From assembly GCA_023238725.1 (NCBI GenBank), contig CM041541.1:9024884-9088883 (forward strand): DNA of 64,000 nucleotides, given 5' to 3'. The DNA is from Scortum barcoo (taxonomy: Eukaryota; Chordata; Actinopteri; Centrarchiformes; Terapontidae). Positions 11,600 through 23,986 of this stretch are shown here, in pieces. A program made the translations under genes and the position numbers. A model generated the notes under the pieces. The model made no database searches. It was not told the DNA's origin and worked only from the letters and a program-made list of their open reading frames with translations. How positions within the stretch are numbered: position 1 is the stretch's first letter; each line of letters opens with the position of its first letter.

Positions 11600-13700
11600 A
11601 AATTCCAAACTGTCAAAATCACAGTTAGGATGAGATACACGGTTAAGAGAGTTGAGTTTTATTTTCTGTGTTCTTAATGGGTGATTATGGCTGCTTGGTA
11701 TTAGTTTTAGATGGGTAGGCCACTCTAAAAGTCAGGAACGCAATGACTGGTTTTCCAATTTTGAAAGTTAGAATTGCATTACGAAGTATTCAAACACAGA
11801 TGCTGCCCACGCCCTGCACCCCATGTTTTTAACTTTTAGCTGAGCAGTTATTCACGTATTTTATGGAAAGGAAAAGAGGTTTTCTGCTGTACCAAAATTG
11901 TGGGTAGTTTTAATTTTAAAAAATCATGTATCATATCATATTTATGGGGAATGTTTCTCAAAAATAAAGCTACTTTCATCTTCTAGACACTATTTAGATA
12001 TGAGCTCATAAAATGATTTAAGTCAGTAAACATTTAGAAATCTGTAATGAGTGCTCAGCAGTCAGAGAATATTCCACCATTATAATCTAAAATAGTCCCA
12101 TTCTGCTGTTTCATTGTTAAAGGGGCACTCAGACGTGAATGGTCAAAACCGAGGCAGTGGATGCTGACTGTTTAGCCTGTAGTAAGTCCAAAAGCGCTGA
12201 ATCCCATATTTTCTCTAGAAGATTTTATAGAATTGTTTCCACAGGCTTAGTTAAACTTTTTGTAATGAATGAATCAAACTTTATGTGTAAAAACAGTGGA
12301 GTTGATGGAAATATGGAGGAATTATTGTGCGTGAGTCTTTTTGTGCCTTTTTTTTTGCTTTTATGTCTGTTAAATTACATATTAAGTAGAACTCTAATAA
12401 ATATTTTGAATTGGTTTTAAACACATGATGGTCTGTGGTGTTTTTAAAATTGGTAATGAACTTAAATGGAGCGTCCATGTGAAGTGATGGCCTTTGCCTC
12501 AGCTCTTCGTCGTGTACTCGGCTCGCAGAGAGAGACTGAGGGACACCACAGGGGTACGTTAAAACCGGTTCAGCTCAAGGCCCTCCAAAAAAGATGTCGC
12601 CGTGTTTTGCTGTCTTGAAAAATGTCAGCAGTGTGTCGTGGGACTCACTGATATGTTATAACCTTCATTACCATAGCCTCCAGGGTGCAGGTAGCTGCCT
12701 GCTGTGTCCTGGGCATTGTTGTTTATAAATGCCGCATGAATACATTGTCAAAGTAAAAGTGATGAGGTACCTGTTCCCAATCATACTGTGGATAATGGCT
12801 CTCATTGACATGTTGTAGTGTTCCCTGTAGGATTTGTGGGGTTTATTTTTTGTAATTTTTTTACATCACTATAAAACAAATTAATTAACATACATTCTAC
12901 CTTTAAGATATTTTTGGCAGTTTGTGCACTGTTAAAGCTACTGTAAGAGTTGAAAATGATGCAAAAGCATAACATATTTGAGAGCAAAATGATCTTCTTT
13001 GCTTCTTGTGCCTTTGTAAGCACTCTGTGACCCTTTGCCCACTCTGGACTATTTCTAGGTGATGCAGAGTGTTTGATTGACAGCTTTTAATTAGAGGTGC
13101 TCAACTTGTGCCCATTCCAGCATGGCTCTGTGCGAGCGATTCGTTGTGTCACTGCCGGTCTTGAAAAGTCCCAACTGCTGGCCCTCTGAAAGGACTGCAT
13201 GCACGGATAATCAGTTTCAGAGATCTGGAGATGGAAACCGCGCAACCCGCCGCTGAAAGCTAGCGTTGCAGAAATGCAATGGCCTAATGGGATAAATGCT
13301 CTAATTAGGCTGGCCATAGCTATTGGAGAGGCCGAGCACACTGGACATGAGCAGAAACAAATGGTTTGGAAGCGGGCCCCTAGACAACCAGCAACTGCAT
13401 GCACTCAGCTGAAATAAACAGGCTCCTGTAGAGACCAAACAGAGGCTCATGGCTGCAGGGAAGGTTCGTCTGCAGCAATTAGCACGGCCCACCCTCAATG
13501 ATGAAATTCATCAAAAACAACAGAGAATCGAGCTCCATTTTGTGCCTCATAAATAGGTGATCATAAATATTTATATGTATTTATCTACCTTGTTGTTGAA
13601 ATGTCTATGATATGTACAGTCTTACAGAATGCTACCTCATTTAGCTCTGAATTATAGTGCCCAGCACATTTTCAAAAGCTCACACTTTAATAATAATAAC
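11600..13700. other. lig4-nalf1 intergenic segment, no gene seen
   Basis: No supported coding region. The small frames (for example 12139-12420 and 13087-13404) have no recognisable domains and lack coding bias. Confidence 0.55.
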
Positions 13701-13706
13701 ATAAAA

Positions 13707-14045
13707 TGGTAGCTCCAGTCTTTATGCTAAGCTAAGCATATACATGTGACATGCATACAACATGAGAGTGCTATCAATTCTCTCATCAAACTCTGAAAAA
13801 AAAACATATAAGTGCATCTCCCAAAATTTCAGAGCATTCCTTTAAAGTAAAGCAATTTCCACTTATGACCCCTCAAAGCAGGCCTGAAGATGTAAAATCA
13901 TTAAGTAATTCACGTAAAATTACAAAAATAAGAGGAGGAAAAAGAAAAAATATGGTTGTCTGGTTCATATCTTGCCTCGGATCTTGCGACCATCTTGTGG
14001 CCCCTCGGCTGGGGTCTTGACCCATAGGTTGGGAACCCCTGGTTT
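13707..14045. repeat. two teleost interspersed repeat fragments
   Basis: The first (13707-13855) contains CCAGTCTTTATGCTAAGCTA and a later CATGAGAGTG...TCTCATC...CCCAAAATTTC...CATTCCTTTAA pattern, which I know from many fish genomes. A diverged piece of the same kind of repeat appears in the opposite orientation at 60855-61080. The second (about 13960-14045) ends in GACCCATAGGTTGGGAACCC, another common teleost repeat phrase. Confidence 0.55.
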
Positions 14046-14049
14046 AATG

Positions 14050-15040
14050 TCCAAATTATTTACGTTCGTAAGAAAAGCTGCAAAAACACCTTCCAAATAA
14101 CCTGGAGCTGAGCAAACCCATTTGATTAACTTTGCATTTTTTAGCCACTTTAAGACAAATCATATATATTTTACTCACACTAGTATAAGATATTCCCACA
14201 GGATGCTGTCACGTGTCAGACCTTTAAACCGTGTTTTCCCAGCTTCCATGGAGCTGAACCACTTCACCACTGTTTTAAGGTTTACTTACAGACTCACTTG
14301 AATTAGGTGATCCATCACAGCAAACTTCATGTCCGCTTTAATTGTTGTCAAAGTTGCCTGTGTGCGCTTGTCGATTTTAACATTTGCATTGCACTCACCA
14401 CAAGACAATGACACGACTTTGGCACAAAAAAATAAATAAATAAATAAAATAAAAGCAGGCAAACAGGCTCGCTGTGATGGATTACCTATCTCCTGCAAGT
14501 GAAAGTCTCAGCAGGTTGATTTTTTTTTTCATGAATAAGAACAAGCAGTGGTCAGGAGAAACATAATGTGATGGATAAAGCAACAACAACAGCAGACTTT
14601 TGGACACAATGGCTGTATTATAAAGTGCACTTGGGCTAAAACATGCAAAAACAAATAAACAAATAAACTAAAAAAAAAAACACTGGCATTGTGCTTTAAA
14701 GAGAGGAAAGAGGCCCCTCTCTCTTTTGATGAGAGCATCTTGCCTGAGGCTGAACCAGGTGAGTCTGACTGCTCCAGCGTCAAGCCAAACACAATGCAAG
14801 TCTGCAGGGGCGGATTTTCAAAATAAAACAGGCATCACAAACTCTTTATCCATCCAGCATCTTTCATTGTTCAGTTTTTTCTGTGGAGCTGCATGTTTTT
14901 ACTTTTTAGTGATTATTTTTATTTATTTATTTATTCATTTTGCAGTACAGGAAAATCGGATGTGTTTATTTTGCAGGCTGACCTCGCAGACTTTCATTGT
15001 GAAGTTTAAAATGACTTTATTTTTTGACGTGTCGGCGTCT
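14050..15040. other. intergenic upstream of nalf1, no gene seen
   Basis: AT-rich, with A-rich and T-rich tracts and short (AATA)n and (TTTA)n runs near 14430 and 14920. No coding region is supported. Confidence 0.5.
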
Positions 15041-15149
15041 GTCGGACTTGACGCGCCTCGTTACCGGGGGATGCGGTGCCTGCGGTGCGCGCGCATAACG
15101 TCAGAGGCGGAGAGCGTTCGTCAAGAGCGCGAGATCAGGCCGGATGACA
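15041..15149 (+). promoter_or_regulatory. isolated CpG-dense island, possible distal nalf1 promoter or non-coding exon
   Basis: About 100 bases are strikingly CpG-dense in an AT-rich setting. They include ACGTCA (half CRE) and GCGCGCGC-like stretches, and end at a donor-like GACAG/GTAATTTT (about 15150). This fits an upstream alternative first exon of nalf1, but transcription is not shown. Confidence 0.3.
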
Positions 15150-15539
15150 GGTAATTTTACCTACAAAATAAAGTAAAATCAGTACTATAACATGCAGTTA
15201 AGTGGTTATTTCTATTTAAATATGATTTTTTTGTAGTGAACATGAATGTTTTTGATTTCTGCTTTGGTAAGCCGAGTAGTGCATATTTCTAAATGTATCA
15301 GTAAGCTGTAGACTGCCCTTTAAATCTTTAAAATGACAATACAACAGGTAAAGTGTATTTTAAACTTATGATAAAACTGTGCCTTGATGAAGCCTAGATC
15401 AAAAGGGTCTCAAGAGAAATAAGACAGTTATAGATGAAGCAAATACGGAGTACTATTTGTCTAGATAACAGAACACTGGCTACTTTAAAAAAAACATCTG
15501 GTTTCAGATGGTTGTTGTTACACACAGCCACGGCTTTTA

Positions 15540-16105
15540 TTTTGAAAGGCACTCCCGGAGGTGGCGCCGGTGTTCGTCGCGCGCTTGCCGCAGCCCGCCG
15601 CGCACACGCGCACCGTCTCTCGGCGAACATGGCGGCAACTTGACAACGGCAGCGGAGATGTGAAGACGGCGAGGGCTTGAAAAAGCAGAGAGGTCCGTCG
15701 CAGGCTCTGAGGCCTCCCCCCGCCGACACAAAGGCAGGCAGCTCCGCCATGCTGGAAGAGGAAAGCGCCCTTGTCCCTGCACGACCGCGGCCGGGGAAAA
15801 CGTAAAAGGCGTCGGTGAGTGTTTCTAAAAACGGCGTCGAGGCTGCGCAGAGGAGCGGAGCGGAGCGGCGGACGGGGAGGACAGCGGCTTCACCGGTCAG
15901 CCATGGAGGATGCGGCCCGCGCTCGCCTGATTCGCTACCGGGGCCCGGCTCATTTCGATGGATAATCCCCGCTGATAGCGAAGGCACCGCCGGGACGAGC
16001 CACCGCCTGACGCTTTGAGGGGAGCAAAGCGCGACGCGGACCCCCAACGTCAATGACTGTTGCGGCAGAGGAGCCCCCACGGTGGAGTCGGCCGGTTCCC
16101 AAAAT
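15540..16105 (+). promoter_or_regulatory. CpG island and 5' UTR of nalf1
   Basis: A strongly GC- and CpG-rich block runs directly into the nalf1 start codon, which is typical of a vertebrate neuronal gene with a CpG-island promoter. Several upstream ATGs occur, including ATGGCGGCAACTTGA near 15629, a very short upstream frame. In-frame with nalf1 there is an upstream ATG at 16082, eight codons before the conserved start. The long minus-strand frame here (15394-16260) is an artefact of few AT-rich stops. Confidence 0.65.
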
Positions 16106-16792
16106 ATGACCAGGGGTGCTGGGACGTGTTGGCAGCAAGAAGATGACGACGGCTTCCAAATCTGGCTAGAGCCCCCCCGCGACAACCAAAAGCCATTCAC
16201 CGACTCCGAGAGGGCGCAGAGATGGCGACTGTCCTTGGCATCCCTCTTGTTCCTCACCATCCTCCTCTCTGATCACCTGTGGTTCTGCGCCGAGGCCAAG
16301 CTGGCCCGGACCCGGGTCAAGTTCGCGTCCTCCCACCTCCTCTCCCCCCAGACCCACTCAGCACACAGCAGCCTCAGAGGAAACCCAGATGCTATTTTTA
16401 TAGGAAACTCTACCAAACATTTGTGGCGCCTCGAAACTTGCCACCGGGATAGTTTATCCAAGAACTGCTTCACTCTCGCAGATGCCGACCATTTGTGCAG
16501 GGGCCTTTCCGACAAAGAGGGGACGCGGGCTGTAAATATGAGCGATTTGTACCTTTCCTTTTGTAACTCCTACTCCCTGCTGGATTTGTTCTACGGGTCG
16601 ACGAGTCCGGACAATTTGAACTGCAGCCTCGACGTGCTCGGCGACGGCGACCCGGCCAGATGCAGCCTGTGCGTCCAGGCGTACCAGCGCTACGACCAGC
16701 ACGCCCAGGAGAAGTACGAGGACTTTGAGCTCCTGACTCAGAAATACGAGCCGGGGGCTTATTCGGTGAGGACGTGCATGGAGCAGTGCAAG
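16106..16792 (+). CDS. nalf1: nalf1 coding exon 1 (residues 1-229)
   Basis: Holds the start codon, the first membrane segment and the first half of the cysteine-rich domain (CFTLADAD, LYLSFCNSYSLLDLF, CSLDV, CSLCVQAYQRYDQHAQEKYEDFE, CMEQCK). The donor is TGCAAG/GTAAGG and the junction is phase 0. Reading past the donor gives a short unrelated extension that ends near 16828. Confidence 0.95.
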
Positions 16793-19700
16793 GTAAGGCT
16801 GCAGGGAGAGGGTTTTTTTATTTTTTAATTTATTTATCTATTTAGTTATTTATTTTGGAGGGGTGGGGGGTGTGTGTGTGTGATGTGGTGGCCATCTGTT
16901 GATTTGGGCCCCGGATAGATGCCAGTTTTGGTCCTCCTCCTCCTCCTCCTCCTCCTGTCGCCATGGAGACGGATGACAGATTCAAGGAGACTCCCGGCTC
17001 CGGGCCTCATGTTCATTCATCTCCTCATTGTGTTTAGGCCCCATGCTAATGTGCAGATGGAGGCCCCGCTCGTTTTATTTTTTCCTCTTCCTCCAGCATC
17101 CATGTCTGTATTTGTCCCGCTGTGCCCCCCTCCCCTCCTCTCCCACCACCACCTCCTCTGTTCTTTGACATTGAGGACGAGCTCCTCCAGCTCCCCCATC
17201 CTCGCCTGATCAGCCGTCGATAGCCTCGGTGGACGTGCCTGCGCTGTCGCCCGCGTATAGCGTTTTTGTAATGAAGGAGGCTGTGCCGGCGTGTGCAAAC
17301 AACTCGAGGGGAGCCTGCGTGAGCTGTCGCAGTCCGCCAGGTGTTCATCATGGCTGCCCACTCCACGTCGAGAGCATTTCATTCAAGTCAAGAGGTGGTT
17401 TCCCTGTCTAATGTGGCGGAAGGCTTTTTTTTCTTTTTTTTCGTTCCTCTCCCCCTCCTCGGTTCGACGTGTGTTTGCTCATTGTTCTGTGTTTACCAGC
17501 CTCTAACAGACTCAAAGTGGGCTGTAGTGGGTATCTGGGAAACGAGGGAGGCCACCACCACTTCCTCTTCCTCTTCCTCCTCCTCCTCCTCCTCCCACCA
17601 CCAGGTCAGAGCTGGAGCCGGTCTCCAGGGAACGGGTAAGAGCTGCGTTCAGCACCACGGAGAGCTCTGGAGATGTCCGCGGTGCTGAATGGCGCTCCCC
17701 GGCTCCATTCACAGAAGCCCTGGCCAATCCCAGATGGCCTCCATTCACCCAGCCAGTGGCAGAGGCGCACGCACAGGCGGATCTAATAAGGCCATCTGCC
17801 TGCTTATACAAACCCCACAAACCCCATGCACGAGAGCCGGGCCTGCTCTGCAAGGCTAGCTCACATTTAGAGGAGAAACGCAATCCCTTTAGTGTGTGTG
17901 TGTGTGTGTTTTCATCAATGATTCGCTTTCTTTTATATTCTCTTTGCTACTGGATGTCTTAATCCTGGTAAAGACAGCGTAGCCTTTTTTCTAGACGAGA
18001 TAATTCCAGCATTCATATGGTTGTAGACTTCACGTTCTTACTCATATAAACACACACACACACACACAAAGGAGCGGCGCAGATGAGCAGTTGTTACATC
18101 TATCTATGCTTTTAATTGATTAGCTGATCGTCAGATCCACAGCGGGCGACTGTTTTGATAACCGATTATTAGTTTCAGGCATTTTTCAAGCAAAAGCAGA
18201 GATAAAATGACAAACATTGTCCGCTTCCTGGTGAGCTTATTATGTGCCCTTTTTCACAATCCTTTGACTTTTTCATAGGCTAAACAATTAATGGAGAAAA
18301 TAATCTGCAGGTTGCCGATAACATGAATGTAAAAAAAAAAAAATCTGCGTTCATATTTCTTATATTTGTCACCAAGGCCTATGTTTAGATTGAGTCGGCA
18401 ATGCTTGACCTAAATAATGTCAGAGTACGTGTACACATGCCACACGGGAAAAGGAAGGTGATGGCGATGGTGGCTGAATGAATGCAGCTCCTTTTTGATA
18501 AGCATCCAAAGGCGGCGCTCAGCCTCGCAGTGAGCCGGCCATTGAGGAGGGCTCCCATTGATGTCCACTGAAGACGCTCCAGCCTCCACATGCGGCGTCC
18601 TGTCGTGTGTGATTTCATGTTTTATCCGTTCCCAGTTTCCCCCCGAGCTCACCTCTCGGCACTCGGAGAGAAAACAGTTATTTAGCTGAGCTGCGGATTT
18701 CTTTGCAAATGACCCCTCTGTATCACCTCCTTAATTATAGGTTTGTTTGAGTCCTGTACATGTTACGGAGAGAGCAGCGGGACTCAAAGGATAATGTCGA
18801 GCTCTTGTTTAGTTAATGGCCACCTGCCTTGGAGAAGCGTGGCGGTGCAACTTGTGCAATTCTGCATCAGTGTGGCAAGATTATAGCATACAGTGAGTGT
18901 GAAAACATTGAGCAAACAGATGCCTGCCTCATTGCTTCATTTCAGCGTGCGGGGGAACAGTGGAGGCCGGTACAGCGAGTGTTGTTACCCACAGCCAGAG
19001 GAGGATCTCTGACATTTCAAGCGAGGATATTTGACATGGAGAATAGTGTTTGTTGTGCAGGAGTGGCTCCTGTGGTCCGCAGGTGGTGCTTTGATTCCTC
19101 TAGCCTGAGGTGAAACATCACACGGTGGACACGGCCGGTGTGCTGTTCCTCACAATGGGATTCTCCATCATCTGACTCTGTTAAAGCCCGCCATTCATCT
19201 TGACAGCGGGGCCGGGGCTCGAAACAAACACATCGAAACAAACACATCGACGCACTAATGCTGACTTTCAAAGCCGCATTCTTTGTTTTTTGTTTTTTTT
19301 GTCCCGAGTGTGAACCAAAATGTCAGACTCACTAGTAGTTTTGCAGGAAACAATGAAGCTAAAACAAACCTGGCTGTTCAAAAAACACGTTGGCAGCGTA
19401 ACAAGTGTTAGCCCACAAAGGCCCAGGGTCTCCACACTGTCATCACATTATTTAATGTAGGGTTTCCTATATGTTGTGCCAAAAGTCTGCAGTATGAGAG
19501 GATTAGCTACTATTATCACCTATAAAAACATAGTGGTTTGTTGTAGGGCTGCAGCCAATGATTATTTGCATTATTGATAAACCTGCCTGGTATTTTCACT
19601 CTGATATATCAATAATTTGGTCTAAAATGTCAGAAAATCGTTTTGTTTTACGTCAAAGTCAAAAAACCCAAAGATATTCAATGAATCATAATAAAAGATG

Positions 19701-20944
19701 AATAAAACCAGTAAATATCCACATTGAAGAAGCTAAAACTGGTGAAATATTTATGGTCTGACCATGAAAGGACACTGAAATTGAAAACAATATTGCTAAT
19801 TAAGTAGGAAAGAAATGTACAGTTGCAAGCTGCCAGATATTCCCCTGATAAATTATGAAGTCTAAAAAACATCCATTGCATTTTCCTAAAGCTCAAGGTG
19901 ATGTTTTCACACTGTCCAAAACAAAAAATATATTTCATTTCCTGTCATAAGGCATCAAGAAAACCCTCAGTTAAAATGATTAAAGGCTCAGAAAGCGTAT
20001 ATCAACCAGCTTGTTATTGTGAGTGAGCAATAATAATACTGTACCACTAAATTTGGATATAAACTTAATTAATTTGGGCCTCAAGGTAAAATGGAGTTTT
20101 AAAGCATTTACTCTTTCAGTTTGTTTTGTGCTTGTATGTAAATTAATTAATCAAGTTAGCACAAATCAACTGAAAAATGACTAACTAACGCATACACAAA
20201 GCACAGTGTGTAAAAATGTTTTTGCCTCGGGGGCCCATTAATCCAGCCCCAGGTTTGTCGGGGGTTTCCCACCAGAGTTCATTCTGGATCACCGCCAGTC
20301 GATAACGTCCCACCTGACATGCACGAGGCAGAAGCAGCCACTAAGTTTTCCCTGAAAATCCCTAGACAGGAACAGTGAACAACCCGCTGCACCCTCGTTC
20401 CTCCCTGATAAATCAGTCTCTCACAACGACTCTCAGCTACTTCATGACGAAGCCTCCAGAAATGGACATCTGCCTGCTTCCACTAACACTTCTGTTATCA
20501 CCTCTGACCCTCTGCAACCTTCTTGTGCCCCTGCTGCCAACCCTCTCCTTCTGCTTTTACCACCACCGTGAGGAAAATCATTTCAAAACAAGTCTGTGCA
20601 CAAATCCCCCACCCACCCCCACCCTCCAGGTCCAATTGAATGTCTAATCTTAGCCGGTGTTGTGTGCAAGTGGAAAGGAGGACAGCGTCCACAGCGTGCT
20701 CCCTCTTTAGATCCTTGTCAACCGCACACATCTGCATTGATCTGAGCTCTTTCTAAACCGGAGGGACGGGTGGCAGCAATACCAAGAGCTTGATCCCTAT
20801 TGATTTGCCCCGAGCCCTCCGCCGCGTTCACTCGTCCTTCAATTGATAGTGGGCAGATCCTTCGACCAAAATAGGGCAGCGCCTGAGCTCAGTGAAGACA
20901 TCATGTTACTATCTGAACCTGTCTGATTGTGCCATAAGACCTGG

Positions 20945-20983
<39 letters not shown>

Positions 20984-23948
20984 AGTTTGACCAGTGTTAA
21001 AGTTGCTCTCTCGTCATGTTATCTCCTTGCCTACATTATGGACAGTTATGCAGTTCTGCAGTAAATGATGTGTAACAACAGAGATATCAGATATCCGATG
21101 GGGGGCCCTGAAACAGCATCTAAACACAGATGGAGTCTTGTGAAGTAATGCATTTTCCTCTCAGGGCCTGAAAAAAAGGCCTGAGCTCCACGTTTGGAAC
21201 AACAAATCTGTCGTTTCAGCAAAATCTCACTGAAAATGTGAAACAAGTTCAGTCGCTCATGTAAATCGGTTGAGGCTGCTAATGATTATTTCTATTATCA
21301 GTTAATCTGTTGACTAGATAGCTGCACGGTGTAGGAAAACTATGGGATGGATTGCTGTAAAAGTTGGTGCACACATTCACGTCCCCGTCAGTATGAATTG
21401 TTCGACGTTTCCTCTAGCGCCACCATCTGGTCAAATTCCTCCAATAATTTGGTTTATTTACCTGCTAAAGTCATGACACTCCCATCGGTCTCAGCAACAA
21501 CAACAACAAAAGTTAGCATCTTATCATGTTAAACTAAGATGTTAACACAGTAAATATTACACCTGCTATTTATCTGCATGTTAGCATCATCACTGTGAGC
21601 GTGTTCGAATGGCAACAGTAGGATTTAGTGGATTTTTCTGCTTGATTATTTTATAATCATAGATTTCCCAGACACTCAACTATATAAAGATATTCTACTT
21701 ATTTTAATAAATAAACATATTTCTATCATTTCAATAACTTTATTATTTATTCCACTTTATTTATATCATCTGTACAATCTAATCCAACTGTTCTGTCATT
21801 GAGTTTACTTTCATGATGCCTATAATGTTTTTTACACATTTTTTACACAGTCATAGCATTGAGGTCACAGTTAAAGGTGCTATTGTAGAGGACTGCATCA
21901 TATTTAGAGATGTTTTTGATACTCTGACCCCCTTGTGTTTGTACAACGGGTGGACATTAAAAATAAAAACACCTTTTGGTATAAAGTAGTCTGGTCTGAC
22001 AGCACCTTTAACTCTGACCTCGATGCTAAAACACATGATTGAATCTACAAAGTAAAAAAACAAAACATTACAAACATACTAAAGGTCATATTTACAGCAG
22101 AGCTGTTATACTGAACAGAGGTGTACCTTGTAAAGAGGCCACTGAGTTTATATTCTCAGTTTTCCAGCTTAAGCAGTGATGGGACACAAAATTGAAAAAA
22201 GCAGGATTTATAAAAGTAAAAAGCCGTGAATCCATTGAAACAAACAAAATTTATTAAAATCTATCCAGGTTTTCATAGACAGTCTGTATCTAACTGATCT
22301 GAAATAAACTAAATAAACATCTATCTGAAGGGTTAATGCAGATCCATCTGTCGCGTAGCCATGTGGTTGTTTTATTTGTAATTTGGGCTGTTCATCCTCT
22401 GCTTTGTGTACGTACATCAGAGCAGCAGCGATCATGAGGGCTCATAGGGTGGAAGTGGCTCACATACGGGTACCACCGTGGCTTTGATTCACTGCCTCGC
22501 TCTTCCCACAGTGCCTCCTACTTGAAAACAAGACACAAGACACAGAGACTCTCTCATCCCCCAAATCATCAGCCTTAATGTGGTTTATCTCATCTGCGTG
22601 GATACCCTGTGATCACAAATACTTTTTATTTTTATTGCTGTCTTTATTAGCCTTTTGGTCATTATTCATAATAGCTGATGCTGTGTGTGTGTGTCCTCCG
22701 TGCTCACAGAGCCTCATGTAGCATTAATGAACGACAGATTGTTGCAGTGCGTTGCATTGTTCACCCGCCCAGGTTGCACGAGAGCGGCGCACCGAGGCGC
22801 TCACATGTGATTTCCGCCATTTGTGTCTTCCTCCTGCGGCGGTTGTGATTGCTGACCTTGGAGAGGGTTTTTGTCCCTTTCGAGATGCCTGGCCCACTCC
22901 ACGACGGCCCCTTTTTATGAATGGGCAGGACCCCTGAGCAGCATGCTAATGAGACAGGAGTGGGTGGGGTGAGGGGGGGTCGAGCTGCTGCAGTGCATGG
23001 CGGCACTTCCATATTGTTTTTAACTGTGAAACGCCAAGTGGATCAGATCACATGAGATGACAGCAGGGCCGAAGGAGGGACGGAAACTGCATCAGGCAAG
23101 AGGGGGTTAAAGTGGGTCACCCAATTAATAGGCCTCATTTAACCTCTGTGGCAACTCCATTACAGGTGACATGCGGTCATTTATCTGACGTACAGTAACA
23201 TCGTCAATCAAGGTTGTAATTAAAGCCGAGTTTGCCTCCACATGTAGGAATGATTCAATTTAGAAAACTGGATTTGTCTGAGCTCCTGTTCCACAACAAC
23301 ACCATTCAGCTAACGAGCCTTTTGATTTTTGGCCACGCCAGCAGCCTAACTCGGTTTACCGCTTCTGTCCAGACTGAAATGATCCTTTGACTTATCCAGC
23401 GCCATCGCCAGGTCAAAGTTTACAGAGCTGCTAGAATGGCTGTTCCACTCAACCAGTAAAATTTTGCAAAGAAGGCTTCCCTTAACGACTCAATCCAAGA
23501 TACAATATCTCACTGTCTTTAGGGATCTCATACCCTAAAATATCCTCCCAAATCATGTTAATCATATCATATGGCTTTGATAGATTTGGTAAAAAAAAAA
23601 ACCTTTAAAAATCGCTGATGAAGTCAAATTTAATGTGTCAAAAATTGGGAGAATTGCATTTCTTTGAAACAGTAATAACTTTCAACACATATACACACTT
23701 AAACACGCTGTCTGTTTAATGGATTGCATCTCAAATGCGCACTCCAGTGATTTAGCATGTCCCATAAGGTGGCTGGACTCACGAGTCAAAATGGTCAAAA
23801 TTGATGCCTACACTTCCCACAATGCAACTCATCAAGCCACATCCAACTTAAACTTCGTCTCTCCCCTCCTTCATACTTTTTTCAGCTCCTGTTTTATGTT
23901 TATTGTGTGAAAATGAGAGAGATAGGCATGTTGCCCCAACTCAAAGAA

Positions 23949-23986
<38 letters not shown>

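Noticed and set aside
15394..16260. 288-codon minus-strand open frame over the nalf1 5' end
   Set aside because: It lies in a CpG island where AT-rich stop codons are rare and is antisense to the conserved nalf1 N-terminus. It has no recognisable domain.
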